From: Cohaesibacter haloalkalitolerans
Lineage (GTDB): Bacteria > Pseudomonadota > Alphaproteobacteria > Rhizobiales > Cohaesibacteraceae
Length of the DNA: 64,000 nucleotides
Direction of reading: 5' to 3'
Assembly: GCF_003574655.1 (NCBI RefSeq)
Contig: NZ_QNUM01000009.1
Location: 62,001 to 126,000 of the forward strand
Part shown: piece after piece, positions 16,411 through 26,435 of the stretch
Position numbering within the stretch: the first letter of the stretch is position 1
Layout of the letters: each line of letters opens with the position of its first letter
Notes under the pieces: generated by a model
Told to the model about the DNA's origin: nothing
The model's input: the letters and a program-made list of their open reading frames with translations, nothing else
Database searches by the model: none
Translations under genes and position numbers: made by a program

Positions 16411-17568
16411 TCAAGAGACGTGCTCGCTGAGATGGAACTCGTCGCCATGCGCCTTGATTTCCTCGAACCAGCGATGAATGGTCGTCGGATCAGACGGGGC
16501 TGCCATTACCCCGGCAGCAAGGCGACCTTCAAGGACCGTTTCGACGGCGAGGCTGACCGGAATGGAGACAAGGCGCGACATGGCCGAGAATTCGGCATCG
16601 CCCTTGGAATCAAGCGCATAGTCCTTGTGCCACACGACCTTTCCGCCCTTGCTGACCTTGAGATCAACCACCAGAACCACCCGATCCGGCTCGCCCTTGT
16701 CGTAGGCATAGTCGGTCCAGAGCTGTTCGCTCATGGCTGCCAATTTGGCGTCGCCGTCGGGGCCAGCCAATTCATGTTCAACGAAATGGAAAATGTCAGC
16801 CCAGGCATCGGACCAGCCATCAAGCCGCAGGGTTCCGCGCACGAAGGTGTGAACATTCCAGTCGGAACCAAACCCGTAGGTTTCCATGAATGGCAGGGAA
16901 TCGCGGTTCGGATAGGACTGGAAGACTTCCGATCCGCCCGGAAGATTGGCGGAATAGTCGGAAATCGCATCCCATGGCTTTTGCGTGGCAACAACCTCAC
17001 CACCAAGGATTGCCTTGGCCGGGCTTTTGAGCGCTTTCAGTACGCCCAGTGGTGACCAGCTGAACTTGTATTTGAAATCGTTGGCAATGGCTGGAAAGCC
17101 GCCGCAGAAGGAGCAGAATTCGTGGCTGTTCTTCGGATCATATACGGCGCTGGCCTTGTAGTCGGTCATCAGCAGGTGAGCCAGAAGATGGTCAAGGCCA
17201 GGATCGAGCCCCACTTCATTGACGAAGGTCAGGCCCTTGGCTTTTGCTTTGTCGTCAAGTGCTGTCATTTCCGGGCTGACGTAGGATGACGAAACAAAGT
17301 GACAGTCCGCTTCCAGACAGGCTTGCGCGATTTCCAGATGCATGGTGGCAGGCAGCATGGAGACGACCACATCGCCAGCCTTGAGATTTGCCTTGAGGGC
17401 ATCCAGAGTGAAGGCCTTGACGTCAAAAGAGCCCTCCAGCCCGACGGTTGCGGCCTCTGCCTTTGATATTGTACGGTTCCAAAGGGTGATTTCGTGTTTT
17501 CTGGAAATGAGTCGGCGAATACCGGGCACAGAAGAAAGACCTGCGCCGAGCCAATGAATGTGCGACAT
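16411..17568 (-). CDS. Saccharopine dehydrogenase family protein (copy 2)
   Basis: 385 residues. The same architecture as copy 1: IHWLGAGLSSVPGIRRLI, NEVGLDPGLDHLLAHLL, CGGFPAIANDF and FSWSPLGVLKALKSP, with roughly half or more of residues matching by eye. Each copy has its own start, terminator and spacer, so they are separately transcribed, and sequence drift is spread evenly rather than clustered. Divergent from fhs with 213 bases between. Confidence 0.85.
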   Translation of the reverse strand: MSHIHWLGAGLSSVPGIRRLISRKHEITLWNRTISKAEAATVGLEGSFDVKAFTLDALKANLKAGDVVVSMLPATMHLEIAQACLEADCHFVSSSYVSPEMTALDDKAKAKGLTFVNEVGLDPGLDHLLAHLLMTDYKASAVYDPKNSHEFCSFCGGFPAIANDFKYKFSWSPLGVLKALKSPAKAILGGEVVATQKPWDAISDYSANLPGGSEVFQSYPNRDSLPFMETYGFGSDWNVHTFVRGTLRLDGWSDAWADIFHFVEHELAGPDGDAKLAAMSEQLWTDYAYDKGEPDRVVLVVDLKVSKGGKVVWHKDYALDSKGDAEFSAMSRLVSIPVSLAVETVLEGRLAAGVMAAPSDPTTIHRWFEEIKAHGDEFHLSEHVS

Positions 17569-17781
17569 TATGCTGTTCCCTTATGTATTGTTTTCTATTG
17601 GTATACCGATATTTTTTACAGTCGCAAGGTGATTGGGCATGACTTGTCGAAAGTATGCCATTTGTGGTCGCGCAAGCTTGATTTTTGTCCAGTGTTCGCA
17701 ATAAATCATCTCCTGCGCACCAAAATCAGAACATCAGCCATTGCGCAGGTTACCATCGAATTCAAGAAAGCCGTTTAATAG

Positions 17782-19452
17782 ATGCCAGCCGATATTGATA
17801 TTGCCCGTGCCGCCAGTCTCAAGCCCATCGTCGAGATTGGTGACAGGCTGGGCATCCCCACCGACAAGCTGATCCCATTTGGCCATGACAAGGCCAAGCT
17901 GTCGCAAGCTTGTATCGAGGATTTGAAAGACCGGCCTGATGGCAAGCTCATTCTGGTCACGGCGATCAGCCCGACACCGGCAGGCGAAGGCAAGACGACG
18001 ACGACGGTCGGGCTTGGCGATGCCTTGAACGCGATCGGCAAGAAGGCGACTATCTGCATTCGCGAGGCCTCTCTGGGTCCCTGCTTTGGCGTCAAGGGTG
18101 GCGCGGCCGGTGGTGGCATGGCGCAGGTTGTTCCGATGGAAGAGATGAACCTGCATTTCACCGGCGATCTGCATGCCGTCACCACGGCACATAATCTCCT
18201 TGCTGCGATGATCGACAACCACATCTATTGGGGCAATGAGCTGGGCATTGACACGCGACGCATCCATTGGCGGCGCGTTGTGGACCTCAATGACCGCGCC
18301 CTGCGCCAGATCACCACTGGATTGGGTGGGGTTGCCAATGGCTTTCCGGCGGAATCCGGGTTCGACATCACGGTTGCCTCCGAGGTGATGGCCATTCTTT
18401 GTCTGGCCGAAGATCTTGATGACCTGCAGCGGCGGCTTGGCGATATCATCATTGCCTATCGGCGCGACCTGACCCCGGTTTACTGCCGCGATCTTGGTGC
18501 GGATGGCGCCATGACTGTCCTGTTGAAACAGGCTATTCTGCCCAATCTGGTGCAAACCATCGAGAATAATCCCGCACTCGTGCATGGCGGACCATTTGCC
18601 AACATCGCCCATGGCTGCAACTCGGTGATTGCCACCAAGGCCGCTCTCAAGCTCTCCGACTATGTGGTTACCGAAGCCGGGTTTGGCGCTGATCTGGGGG
18701 CGGAGAAATTCTTCAACATCAAATGTCGCAAGGCCGGTCTGACGCCTGATGCTGCTGTCATTGTGGCCACTGTTCGGGCGCTCAAGATGAATGGTGGCGT
18801 GGCCAAAAAGGATCTTGACCGACCCGACGTCGCGGCCGTTTTGGCAGGTTGCGCCAACCTTGGGCGGCATATCGAGAATGTGCGCAAATTCGGCGTGCCG
18901 GTTATCGTCGCCATCAACCATTTCACGTCGGATACGGCAGAGGAAACGGCTACGGTCCAAGACTATGTCGAGGCTCTCGGCAGCAAGGCTATTGTCTGCA
19001 CCCATTGGGCGGACGGATCAAAGGGGGCTGTGACGTTGGCGGAAGCTGTTGTTGCCATCACCAAAGAAGCACCAGCCCCGTTCAAACTGCTCTATGGTGA
19101 CGAGTTGACGCTCATAGAGAAGATCAATGTTGTCGCAAAAGAGGTCTATCGCGCCGACACCGTCATCATTGATCGCAAGGTACGGGAGCGTCTTGCGCGT
19201 TGGCAGAATGGCGGTTATGGCCATCTGCCCGTCTGTATGGCCAAGACCCAATACAGCTTCTCGACCGATCCGGAGCTGCTCGGTGCGCCGGAAGGTTTCG
19301 TCGTGCCCGTGCGAGAGGTGCGGCTGTCTGCTGGTGCCGGTTTCATCGTCGCCATCTGCGGCGAGATCATGACCATGCCGGGCTTGCCGAGGCATCCTGC
19401 GGCCCTATCTATCCACCTTAATGACAAAGGCGAGATTGAAGGCTTGTTCTAA
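17782..19452 (+). CDS. fhs: Formate-tetrahydrofolate ligase
   Basis: 556 residues, the usual length. ATP site [18 protein letters not shown] at about residue 70, then [19 protein letters not shown] and the C-terminal [14 protein letters not shown] block. Makes 10-formyl-THF from formate, ATP and THF in the cytoplasm. The following folD supplies the next steps of the C1 pathway, and the two are probably cotranscribed (69-base gap). The start ATG has only a weak ribosome-binding site, but the sequence matches the family from residue 3. Confidence 0.96.
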   Translation: MPADIDIARAASLKPIVEIGDRLGIPTDKLIPFGHDKAKLSQACIEDLKDRPDGKLILVTAISPTPAGEGKTTTTVGLGDALNAIGKKATICIREASLGPCFGVKGGAAGGGMAQVVPMEEMNLHFTGDLHAVTTAHNLLAAMIDNHIYWGNELGIDTRRIHWRRVVDLNDRALRQITTGLGGVANGFPAESGFDITVASEVMAILCLAEDLDDLQRRLGDIIIAYRRDLTPVYCRDLGADGAMTVLLKQAILPNLVQTIENNPALVHGGPFANIAHGCNSVIATKAALKLSDYVVTEAGFGADLGAEKFFNIKCRKAGLTPDAAVIVATVRALKMNGGVAKKDLDRPDVAAVLAGCANLGRHIENVRKFGVPVIVAINHFTSDTAEETATVQDYVEALGSKAIVCTHWADGSKGAVTLAEAVVAITKEAPAPFKLLYGDELTLIEKINVVAKEVYRADTVIIDRKVRERLARWQNGGYGHLPVCMAKTQYSFSTDPELLGAPEGFVVPVREVRLSAGAGFIVAICGEIMTMPGLPRHPAALSIHLNDKGEIEGLF

Positions 19453-19521
19453 CGAGTCTATAGCTGGTGCAAATTCAGCCAGAAAGCGTATAGAATCACA
19501 CGTTCTGAAAGAGAGTTTCCC

Positions 19522-20436
19522 ATGACCGCAACACGCATAGACGGCAAGGCGATCGCTGCCACGCTTAGAGAAAAGATTGCCCTGGAAGGCAAAAAGCTGA
19601 TCGATGAGACTGGCGTCGTGCCCGGTATTGCGGTGGTCATTGTCGGTGAGGATCCTGCCAGCAAGGTTTATGTCGCCTCAAAGGGCAAGGCCGCCAGGGA
19701 ATGCAATTTCAAGTCGGTCGAGCATTCCTTGCCGGAAGACACCAGCGAGGAAGCGCTTCTAGCGCTGGTTGGTGAGCTTAACGATGACGACAGCATTCAT
19801 GGCATTCTGGTGCAGCTTCCCCTGCCCGGCCACATTGACGAATCCAAGGTGCTCGAACTCATCCGGCCCGACAAGGATGTCGATGGCTTTCATCCGATCA
19901 ACGTCGGCCTGCTGACCGCCGGTGCTCGCAACAAGGCCATGGTGCCCTGCACACCTGCCGGGTCTCTCATTCTCGCCAAGCGCTGCCTTGGGGATCTTTC
20001 GGGCAAGTCCGCCGTGGTTGTTGGCCGATCCAACATTGTTGGCAAGCCGATGGCGGCCCTTTTGCTGGCGGAAAGCTGCACGGTTACCATTGCGCACAGC
20101 CGCACCAAGGATCTTCCGGATGTTGTCCGGGCGGCGGATATCGTTGTGGCAGCTGTTGGGCGCCCCCAGATGATCAAGGGCGACTGGATCAAGAAAGGCG
20201 CCTGCGTGATTGACGTTGGTATCAACCGCATTCCTGCCCCGGAGCGCGGTGAAGGCAAGACCCGTCTTGTCGGTGATGTCGATTATGACAGCGCAGCCGA
20301 GAATGCGGCCTTCATTACGCCGGTGCCGGGTGGCGTCGGGCCGATGACCATCGCCCTGCTTATGGCCAACACACTTACCGCCGCGCGCCGCGCCGCTGGA
20401 CTTGAAGACCTCGATTACGCGGCACTTCTTGGTTGA
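19522..20436 (+). CDS. folD: Methylenetetrahydrofolate dehydrogenase/cyclohydrolase
   Basis: 304 residues. The catalytic Lys motif [26 protein letters not shown], the NADP-binding [11 protein letters not shown] and the closing [10 protein letters not shown] are all present. It interconverts 5,10-methylene-THF and 10-formyl-THF with NADP. Follows fhs in the same direction, giving a complete formate-to-methylene-THF route. A GAAAGAG site precedes the ATG. Confidence 0.96.
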   Translation: MTATRIDGKAIAATLREKIALEGKKLIDETGVVPGIAVVIVGEDPASKVYVASKGKAARECNFKSVEHSLPEDTSEEALLALVGELNDDDSIHGILVQLPLPGHIDESKVLELIRPDKDVDGFHPINVGLLTAGARNKAMVPCTPAGSLILAKRCLGDLSGKSAVVVGRSNIVGKPMAALLLAESCTVTIAHSRTKDLPDVVRAADIVVAAVGRPQMIKGDWIKKGACVIDVGINRIPAPERGEGKTRLVGDVDYDSAAENAAFITPVPGGVGPMTIALLMANTLTAARRAAGLEDLDYAALLG

Positions 20437-20556
20437 TCGTGGTTGGACGGGCGGCGGATATGCAACAGCAACATGCCGTCCACAAAACCTTCTACTGATT
20501 GAATAGTCATGAATTTGACCCTATCTTTAAAGGGCCTGAACGGTCTGATGGAGTAA

Positions 20557-20880
20557 ATGATGCCTAACAAAGACGTCACCGAATATCTAATTGCGAAAGT
20601 CAAGTCGGAAGGCTTGCTTGAGGGCTATCAACGCGCTCGGAAACCCAAGCCGCCCAAACAGAGTGACGATACCTTCTTGAAGGCTGGATATCGCATTCTG
20701 GAAGAGACAGGCGCCATGCCTCGTGAAATCGAATTGAAAAAGGCTATTGCCGAACAGTTCGAACGGCTCAGCGAAGCAAAGACGGAAGAAGAAAAAGAAG
20801 CGGAATTCCGTAAACTGGCTGAGCTGCAGATGGTTTTGGGTGTTGAGCAGGATGCTCGCCGGAAATTCTATACTGAATAG
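20557..20880 (+). CDS. Conserved hypothetical small helical protein
   Basis: 107 residues (or 106 from the second Met). Highly charged and helical. The stretch LEETGAMPREIELKKAIAEQ vaguely recalls the DnaJ-C28/DUF1992 pattern, but not enough to name it. Preceded by GGAG at 8-9 bases and followed by a good terminator, so it is probably a real single-gene unit downstream of folD. No function can be given. Confidence 0.6.
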   Translation: MMPNKDVTEYLIAKVKSEGLLEGYQRARKPKPPKQSDDTFLKAGYRILEETGAMPREIELKKAIAEQFERLSEAKTEEEKEAEFRKLAELQMVLGVEQDARRKFYTE

Positions 20881-20917
20881 TTTTTGGCAATCTCCGCCGA
20901 TAAATCGAGAATGAATG

Positions 20918-20946
20918 AACCCGCCCCATCCGGCGGGTTTTCTTTT
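20918..20946 (+). terminator. Intrinsic terminator
   Basis: AACCCGCC (20918-20925) pairs with GGCGGGTT (20932-20939), loop CCATCC, followed by TTCTTTT. Confidence 0.85.
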
Positions 20947-20999
20947 GCGCCCTTCCCATTGCATGATGCTGGCTGCGCCGATCAGACCATGAGCTTTGG

Positions 21000-21046
21000 A
21001 ACCGGTGGTGATTGCTGTTGGGGTATTTGAGGTTACCACCGGTTTT
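21000..21046 (+). terminator. Second terminator-like hairpin
   Basis: AACCGGTGGT (21000-21009) pairs perfectly with ACCACCGGTT (21035-21044) across a 25-base loop, followed by TTC. The long loop makes it weaker as a terminator. It may end a separate small transcript or be a structured RNA element. Confidence 0.4.
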
Positions 21047-22077
21047 CACCTAATATTTAGCTAATCATTATTTTATCTTTGCATAATTATTTCTTATGCC
21101 AAGAAAATACTACACTCAATATTTCTGGCCTAGTCGGTTCAACACAAGCGAGATGTCCCACGCTGCTGTTTGCGCGCCTTGCGGGAACTGCAACATCTTC
21201 CGCATGTCAAGCTATTCTGGTTTGTTTGCAAAAGCTGATTGGGCGTATGTGAGTGGCAGTGCATTTGGAAATGCGCCGCCGCCAGATCGAACTTTGCCAG
21301 CAGGAGGCAGCTTCCCCCGCGTCGCCATGATAGAGGAGAGCTGAAATTCAAACTGCGTCGGATTAGGTGCAGGCGTTCAACATGCTCTCTACGTTCTACG
21401 TTAGACCAAAGGTCGTGACAGGAAGGAAATGAGCCTGACATCTGAAGACCACTTCAGACTGGTTTGCATCTCGTCGACTCCGGTTGGGAAGCTCAAGAGG
21501 TCAGGCAAAATGAACGGTTTCTACGTGTAAAACCTACCAGCTAAAGTGGTTCGATGGATATTCTGTGGGCTGGAGATATTTATTTATATATACAATAGTT
21601 GAAGTATACTTTGCGTGCGCCGGATCTGAGGGGACCATGCCTACATCATTGTAAAAAATGCCAAACCCGCTTTGTGCTTGAAATTCGAGCAAATTCGGTC
21701 ATTTTGTGGCGATAAATGCGTCAAAATCGGCGTTTCCAAAAATTTAAAATATGCAAAATTTTTAAATTTCTTTAAATCAAGCCAATAAGAAAGACTTCAA
21801 TAAATTTCATTTAATCATGTATATCATTGCATTAGCCTAGATCACACGATGTTGAAGATAAAGTTTTGTAACATTAATGTGAAATTTCCATAGAGATAAA
21901 AATCTATTCTTCCGGTTTTGTTTTTGTTGATGTAATCTTTCACCGTTGGTTTTTCTGATCTGTCTGGTTTGTCGTTTGGTTCAAATGACTGCGCAGGGCC
22001 AGACGATGATGATGACAACCCCTTGGAGTATATGAGGTACCCAAGGACAAGACCCTTAAGTCAAGAGGAAATTTGAA

Positions 22078-22287
22078 ATGGCAACCGGAACTGTTAAGTG
22101 GTTCAACCCGACCAAGGGCTACGGCTTTATCGAGCCTGCTGAAGGTGGCAAGGATGCATTCGTGCATATCTCCGCGGTTGAACGTTCCGGCCTAACAACC
22201 CTTACCGAAGGTCAGAAGGTTGAATATGAAATGGTTGAAGGTCGCAATGGCAAGGAAAATGCCGATAACCTGAAAGTGCTTGGTTAA
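22078..22287 (+). CDS. Cold-shock protein, CspA family
   Basis: 69 residues, one cold-shock domain: [15 protein letters not shown] (RNP1) and DAFVHIS (RNP2). Binds single-stranded nucleic acid and acts as an RNA chaperone. GAGGAAAT sits upstream of the ATG. The long AT-rich non-coding region before it resembles the extended leaders by which csp mRNAs sense temperature, which would need experimental mapping. Confidence 0.95.
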   Translation: MATGTVKWFNPTKGYGFIEPAEGGKDAFVHISAVERSGLTTLTEGQKVEYEMVEGRNGKENADNLKVLG

Positions 22288-22326
22288 AGCGATCTAACAT
22301 CCATTAATGGCTTTGAAATTCGATTG

Positions 22327-22356
22327 AAACCCTGGTGTTCGCATCGGGGTTTTTTG
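22327..22356 (+). terminator. Intrinsic terminator of csp
   Basis: AACCCTGGTG (22328-22337) pairs, with two G-T wobbles, with CATCGGGGTT (22342-22351) around a TTCG tetraloop, followed by TTTT. Confidence 0.85.
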
Positions 22357-22750
22357 TTGTCAGCCTATCGCCCTGACTCACTATCGCTCTGACTCAGTAC
22401 AAAGTCCGCTTTCAGGTATCAGAGCATTTGGGCACCCTCTTCTGTAACCGAATTCCTGTCTATGGTTTTCCATAAGGCCCTGAGCTTCGAGCTAATCGAT
22501 ACTGTGTGATGTCAATCCGCAGATCGAGAAGAAGGATCAGGCGCATAGCCATGCTTATACTGGTGTCTATTCCTCCGGTTTTGCACCAAACCGGGGCTTC
22601 CCCTATCAAAGTTGATAGTGGATCTGGTGGTCATGGTCAGCTAAAGTTTTAGCAAGGATGACAATGTCAGGTTTTCAAGTGTGTGGGGACCGCAACGAAC
22701 ATCCGATTTGAATAGGTGAGATTTTTTTAAACCTTTTTTATCACCAAATG

Positions 22751-22783
22751 CGGGTGGTCTGTCTTGTGCAGATCACCCGTTTT
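22751..22783. terminator. Hairpin downstream of luxR-like gene
   Basis: CGGGTGGTCTG (22751-22761) pairs with CAGATCACCCG (22769-22779), 10 of 11, followed by TTTT on the plus strand. It lies just beyond the stop of the leftward regulator, so it may close that gene or block readthrough from the left. Confidence 0.5.
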
Positions 22784-22788
22784 CATGT

Positions 22789-23553
22789 CTACAGCCGAAC
22801 GGACTGTGGGGTGACTATTTTCTTCTGGATGGCGATGGCCGTTGCCAGCAATCTGTTTGTCGCATCCAGTTTCTTGAAAATGTTGCTCCAGTGATAGCGC
22901 ACCGTGGGATGCTTGATCCCCAGTATCGTTGCGATTTCCCAATCCGATTTTCCCTCCGCCGCCCAGGCCAAGATATCCTTCTCCCTCTCTGTCATGCTCG
23001 GCGTGACAATGCTGGAATGCAGGCTCAGGAATTTGTCGTGAAACAGGGCTGCAGCCAGATAGATCGTACTGAGCACGTGGTAGTCATGATTGCGTTCAAC
23101 CCTCTCTCGTGAAATACCGAAGCCTGCAATCTCGCCATACCGGTTGATAAACGACATGCCGATGCCATCGGCGACACCGGCTTCGGCGCCCTGATCCATC
23201 ACCAGAGATGAGCGAGCCAACAGCGCGGGGTCGATATGCTGATCACGTTCAAGGCTTTCAACCGCATCCTTCCAGAAGAAGGGCACCGGGCGTTTCAAGG
23301 AATATATGCAAACCGGATCAACCTGCTGATAGCCCTGCTCGATATAGTAGCGTATCCAGTCGTCCGGATAATCGGTCGCGACGCCATGAAGGGCACGCTT
23401 GCCAATCGATGGATGATCAGTCAGCAGCGTGTAGACGGCATTGTCGTAACCAAGATCACCAAGATATGTCTTGAATGCCTCAAAGGCCGCATCGACGGTC
23501 GTTGCGCTTTGAATGCGTTGTATTGTTGTTTCAATACCAGTCATTGCCGACAT
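22789..23553 (-). CDS. LuxR-family regulator with autoinducer-binding domain (solo)
   Basis: 254 residues. The autoinducer domain at about 15-165 keeps the landmark residues of acyl-homoserine-lactone receptors: Trp and Tyr in DDWIRYYIEQGY, Asp-Pro in QVDPV, Trp in PFFW, and Gly near GIGMSF. The LuxR helix-turn-helix is at 185-245 (MTEREKDILAWAAEGKSDWE, then HPTVRYHWSNIFKKL). No AHL synthase is nearby, so this is an orphan receptor that could read its own species' signal or a foreign one. Confidence 0.92.
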   Translation of the reverse strand: MSAMTGIETTIQRIQSATTVDAAFEAFKTYLGDLGYDNAVYTLLTDHPSIGKRALHGVATDYPDDWIRYYIEQGYQQVDPVCIYSLKRPVPFFWKDAVESLERDQHIDPALLARSSLVMDQGAEAGVADGIGMSFINRYGEIAGFGISRERVERNHDYHVLSTIYLAAALFHDKFLSLHSSIVTPSMTEREKDILAWAAEGKSDWEIATILGIKHPTVRYHWSNIFKKLDATNRLLATAIAIQKKIVTPQSVRL

Positions 23554-23714
23554 CTGACAAATTCCATTCTGGGTAGTCTCTTTAGAATACGCACCCAGAT
23601 TGAAATGTCACATGAATAATCGGTGTCAGATGAAACTAGCGTCTTTTTCAGTCACAGACTGGACCTGTGGAAACGGAATGTTCCCTTCAACTCCCTGTCG
23701 CTTTTTCGGAAAGC

Positions 23715-24608
23715 CTATTTGGAGTGCTGTTTTATGATTTGCTTGACACGCTCGACGGCGTCGACGTTCTTTTTGCTGTTATGCCACAAGTCGGCAGTAA
23801 CTTTCTGATGCAGCTCGACAGATTCATGAGCTGACGTGATTGTGCCGACCCCTACCCGGATATTGGCGTAGAGCCCAAGCCGGAACGGGCTGACGGCGAC
23901 AACAGAACTTGGGCCGTTCTTCAATATCTGAAAACTGGCCCCGGGCAAGGAATCCTCGACCAGCCCGATTTGCACGCCCATCGGCTGGTCCGTCATCAGG
24001 CGCAAGATATTCTCGGCCTCGATCATTGCGGCTTCCTTGCGCTCTGCGACGATGTCTTCCGACAGGCCGTAGCGCCCTACGAGCCCGGTCAACAGCATCT
24101 GCTCCAGCTCGGCGGCAGACACCAGACTGACAATGTTCGGCCTGCGATACTGATAGGCCGATTTCCGCTCATAGAGGATCTTCAGGATCTGTTCGATTTC
24201 CTTGTCGAGGCTTTGCTGATTCGGTGCGGCCTCTGGCACACTTTCATGGAGAAGCTGCTTGAGGAGCCTGTCAAAGTTGTCCGTGGTGAGCAGGAAAGCA
24301 ACCGGGCCGAACAAGGCTGTGATCTGGTCTGCTACAGCCTCGATCTGTCGCATCCTTTCGAAAAAGTCTTTTGCAGAGGCAATGAATTCGGAACCGACAC
24401 CAAACAGGGATGCAATTGAAACGTCGAAGAAATCGGCAATCTTGCCCAGAGCGTCGACCCGGATCGGGTTGCCTGCCTCGTAGCGATAGATTGCGGCTCG
24501 CGAGATCCCGGTGGCTGTGGCAACTTCTTCTGGCGTCAGGCCTTTGCCGACGCGCACCAATCTCAAGCGATCCCCTATATCGAGAGCCGTTTCGTACTGC
24601 TTTGCCAT
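23715..24608 (-). CDS. XRE-family regulator of the adjacent ABC/pyrimidine genes
   Basis: 297 residues from ATG 24608; the frame continues upstream without coding signals. Helix-turn-helix at about 12-70 (LTPEEVATATGISRAAIYRY followed by DALGKIADFFDVSIASLFG). The C-terminal 220 residues form an unrecognised, probably ligand-sensing domain. Divergent from the ABC operon that starts at 24925. A perfect palindrome lies in that operon's promoter and again before the pyrK-pyrD operon at 33020, making this protein the obvious candidate to bind both. Effector unknown, perhaps a pyrimidine. Confidence 0.82.
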   Translation of the reverse strand: MAKQYETALDIGDRLRLVRVGKGLTPEEVATATGISRAAIYRYEAGNPIRVDALGKIADFFDVSIASLFGVGSEFIASAKDFFERMRQIEAVADQITALFGPVAFLLTTDNFDRLLKQLLHESVPEAAPNQQSLDKEIEQILKILYERKSAYQYRRPNIVSLVSAAELEQMLLTGLVGRYGLSEDIVAERKEAAMIEAENILRLMTDQPMGVQIGLVEDSLPGASFQILKNGPSSVVAVSPFRLGLYANIRVGVGTITSAHESVELHQKVTADLWHNSKKNVDAVERVKQIIKQHSK

Positions 24609-24924
24609 CTGGTCTTTCTTTCTTGCTGATTTTTCTGAAATAGTCTCAGCCTGACGTATTTGCAAGCTGAAGATGCCAAAAGTCCTCCGCTCGCGGTTTA
24701 TTGTAGGGTGAAAGCTATCTTCGAGAAACAACCCTAACACGCATTATAAATCTGCACAAAATTTCGCATAAATCCAGATGTTTTGACAGTAATTCTCAAT
24801 ATTGAGAATATTCTTGACATGGAGAATGGATCATGGAAAACATGGCCAAAGTGGCAAGACCTCTCTAGCAAGGTGCCTTCCAACTCAAAACAGTCGCACC
24901 CAGAACGAACGCGGGAGAACTGCA
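24609..24924. other. Divergent regulatory region between XRE gene and ABC operon
   Basis: Contains the operator-promoter described at 24783-24811 and about 105 bases of leader before the TTG start of the ATPase gene. No gene is supported in it. Confidence 0.6.
24783..24811 (+). promoter_or_regulatory. Promoter with 18-base palindromic operator
   Basis: TTGACA (24783-24788), a 17-base spacer and GAATAT (24806-24811). The perfect palindrome ATTCTCAATATTGAGAAT (24792-24809) fills the spacer and overlaps the -10, which is typical of repression. A second TTGACA at 24814-24819 is an alternative -35. The same arms, ATTCTCA-N4-TGAGAAT, recur at 33020-33037. Confidence 0.75.
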
Positions 24925-25671
24925 TTGATTAAAATTGAAAAGCTCAGCAAGACATATGGGCAGGGTGACGGTCAGGTTGTGGCGTTGGAACCACTGGACC
25001 AGACGATCAATGAAGGTGAGTTTGTCTCCATCATCGGCCCTTCCGGCTGTGGCAAATCAACCCTTCTGCGCTTGATTGCCAATCTGGAAGCGCCAACCTC
25101 CGGGCGCGTTACGCTCGAAACTGCCGGCTTGAAACGTCCTGTTGGTTTTGTCTTTCAGGATGCGGTTCTGCTGCCATGGAAATCTGTCGCTGATAACATC
25201 CGTTTCCCGCTCGATACCAGTGGTGTTCCGCGCAAGCTGGCCGACGAGAAGGTCAAGGAACTGGTCGAACTGGTTGGCCTCAAGGGGTTCGAGAAGTCCC
25301 TGCCCAAGCAGTTGTCCGGCGGCATGCGCCAGCGCGCTGCCATTGCCCGCGCTTTGGCCGATGATCCCCCCATCCTGTTGATGGATGAGCCCTTCTCCGC
25401 TGTTGATCTGTTGACGCGAGAAACGCTCAACGATGAACTGAGCCGGATTTGGCAAAAGACCGGCAAGACCATTCTGCTTGTGACCCACTCCGTCGAAGAG
25501 GCCGCCTATCTCGGCAGTCGCGTGATGGTGATGAGCCCGCGCCCAGGCAGGCTCAAGGTAACTTATGAAGTCGATCTTCCTCTGCCGCGCGGTGAATGCA
25601 CGAAGCGGGATCCGAAATTCCTCGACCTTGTCTCAGAGCTGAGGACGCTCATGCGGGAGATGACCTCATGA
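24925..25671 (+). CDS. ABC transporter ATP-binding protein (SsuB/TauB type)
   Basis: 248 residues from TTG 24925, chosen because GGGAGAA lies 5-8 bases upstream and the family begins here (IKIEKLSKTYG). The frame to 24802 would run through the operator. Walker A GPSGCGKST, Q-loop VFQDAVLLPW, signature LSGGMRQR, Walker B ILLMDEPF, and the switch His in VTHSVEEA. Energises the two permeases at 25668 and 28242. Of the nitrate/taurine/aminopyrimidine class that pairs with NMT1-like binding proteins. Its stop overlaps the next start (ATGA). Confidence 0.92.
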   Translation: MIKIEKLSKTYGQGDGQVVALEPLDQTINEGEFVSIIGPSGCGKSTLLRLIANLEAPTSGRVTLETAGLKRPVGFVFQDAVLLPWKSVADNIRFPLDTSGVPRKLADEKVKELVELVGLKGFEKSLPKQLSGGMRQRAAIARALADDPPILLMDEPFSAVDLLTRETLNDELSRIWQKTGKTILLVTHSVEEAAYLGSRVMVMSPRPGRLKVTYEVDLPLPRGECTKRDPKFLDLVSELRTLMREMTS

Positions 25672-26435
25672 AGGGGCGCATCAAACCCGTACTTGAGTAT
25701 AGCGGTGCCCTTCTGGTTCTGGTTGCTGCGTGGTGGTATGTCAGCGGTCCGATGGGTATGCCCGCCTATCTGTTGCCTTCCCCGGCGTCGGTTGGCTCGC
25801 TGCTGTGGGACATGATCCTCAGTGGCAAGCTGTGGCCCCATCTGGCCTTTACGGTTCAGAATATCCTGATTGGTCTGATTGTCGGGACGGTCTTTGGTGT
25901 CCTGCTGGCCTACATGTTTTTCAAGACTCCATCCCTCAGTGATTATCTGGAAGGCCCGCTGGTGGTCATTCAGACTGCCCCGAAGATCGCGATCGCTCCG
26001 CTGATCATCATCTGGTTCGGGCTGGGGCTCACCGCAAAGATAGTGCTGATCTTCAGCCTTGTCTTCTTTCCAGTTTTCGCCGGGGCGCTTGCCGGGTTCC
26101 GATCCATCGACAGCCGTCTGCATGACCTTGCGCTGCTGATGAACCTGTCCCGTACCCAACGCTTTTTGCGCATTGATTTGCCAGCCGCCCTTCCCGGCAT
26201 TTTTGTCGGCATCAAGATCGGGGCCATTCAGGCGCTGGTTGGTGCCATTCTGGCCGAATGGATGTCCGGGTCTGACGGGCTTGGTTATCTGATGACATTT
26301 GCAACCGCCACCTACAAAACCCCTTTGCTCTTTGGCGCGGTCCTGATGACTGCGTTCCTTGGGCTCGCCATGCACGCGATTTTGAACGAAATCGAAGCGC
26401 GTTATCTCGCCTGGAGCACGCCTGATGAGCAGTAA
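25668..26435 (+). CDS. ABC transporter permease (first of two)
   Basis: 255 residues from ATG 25668, overlapping the ATPase stop by four bases. About six membrane segments, with the binding-protein-dependent permease (EAA) loop around FRSIDSRLHDLALLMNLS followed by FLRIDLPAALPGIFVGIK. Resembles SsuC/TauC permeases. The operon has a second related permease at 28242, so the channel may be a heterodimer. The 3' end overlaps the phosphorylase start by 11 bases. Confidence 0.92.
   Translation: MKGRIKPVLEYSGALLVLVAAWWYVSGPMGMPAYLLPSPASVGSLLWDMILSGKLWPHLAFTVQNILIGLIVGTVFGVLLAYMFFKTPSLSDYLEGPLVVIQTAPKIAIAPLIIIWFGLGLTAKIVLIFSLVFFPVFAGALAGFRSIDSRLHDLALLMNLSRTQRFLRIDLPAALPGIFVGIKIGAIQALVGAILAEWMSGSDGLGYLMTFATATYKTPLLFGAVLMTAFLGLAMHAILNEIEARYLAWSTPDEQ

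Larger units (their letters stand above)
20881..22077. other. 1.2 kb AT-rich region without a clear gene
   Basis: The first 170 bases carry two terminator-like hairpins. Around 21,100-21,430 several medium frames occur on both strands but none has a domain, a good ribosome-binding site or plausible composition; this could be a decayed gene. From about 21,540 the DNA is very AT-rich, and the last few hundred bases probably form the promoter and long leader of the cold-shock gene. Confidence 0.5.
22288..22788. other. Intergenic region, csp to luxR
   Basis: Holds the csp terminator and a second hairpin at 22751-22783. Otherwise no gene or repeat was recognised; in particular there is no luxI-type synthase. 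Confidence 0.5.

Noticed and set aside
21139-21441. 100-codon minus-strand frame in the AT-rich gap
   Set aside because: Unusual Cys/His/Ser-rich composition, no ribosome-binding site, no recognised domain; at most a relic.
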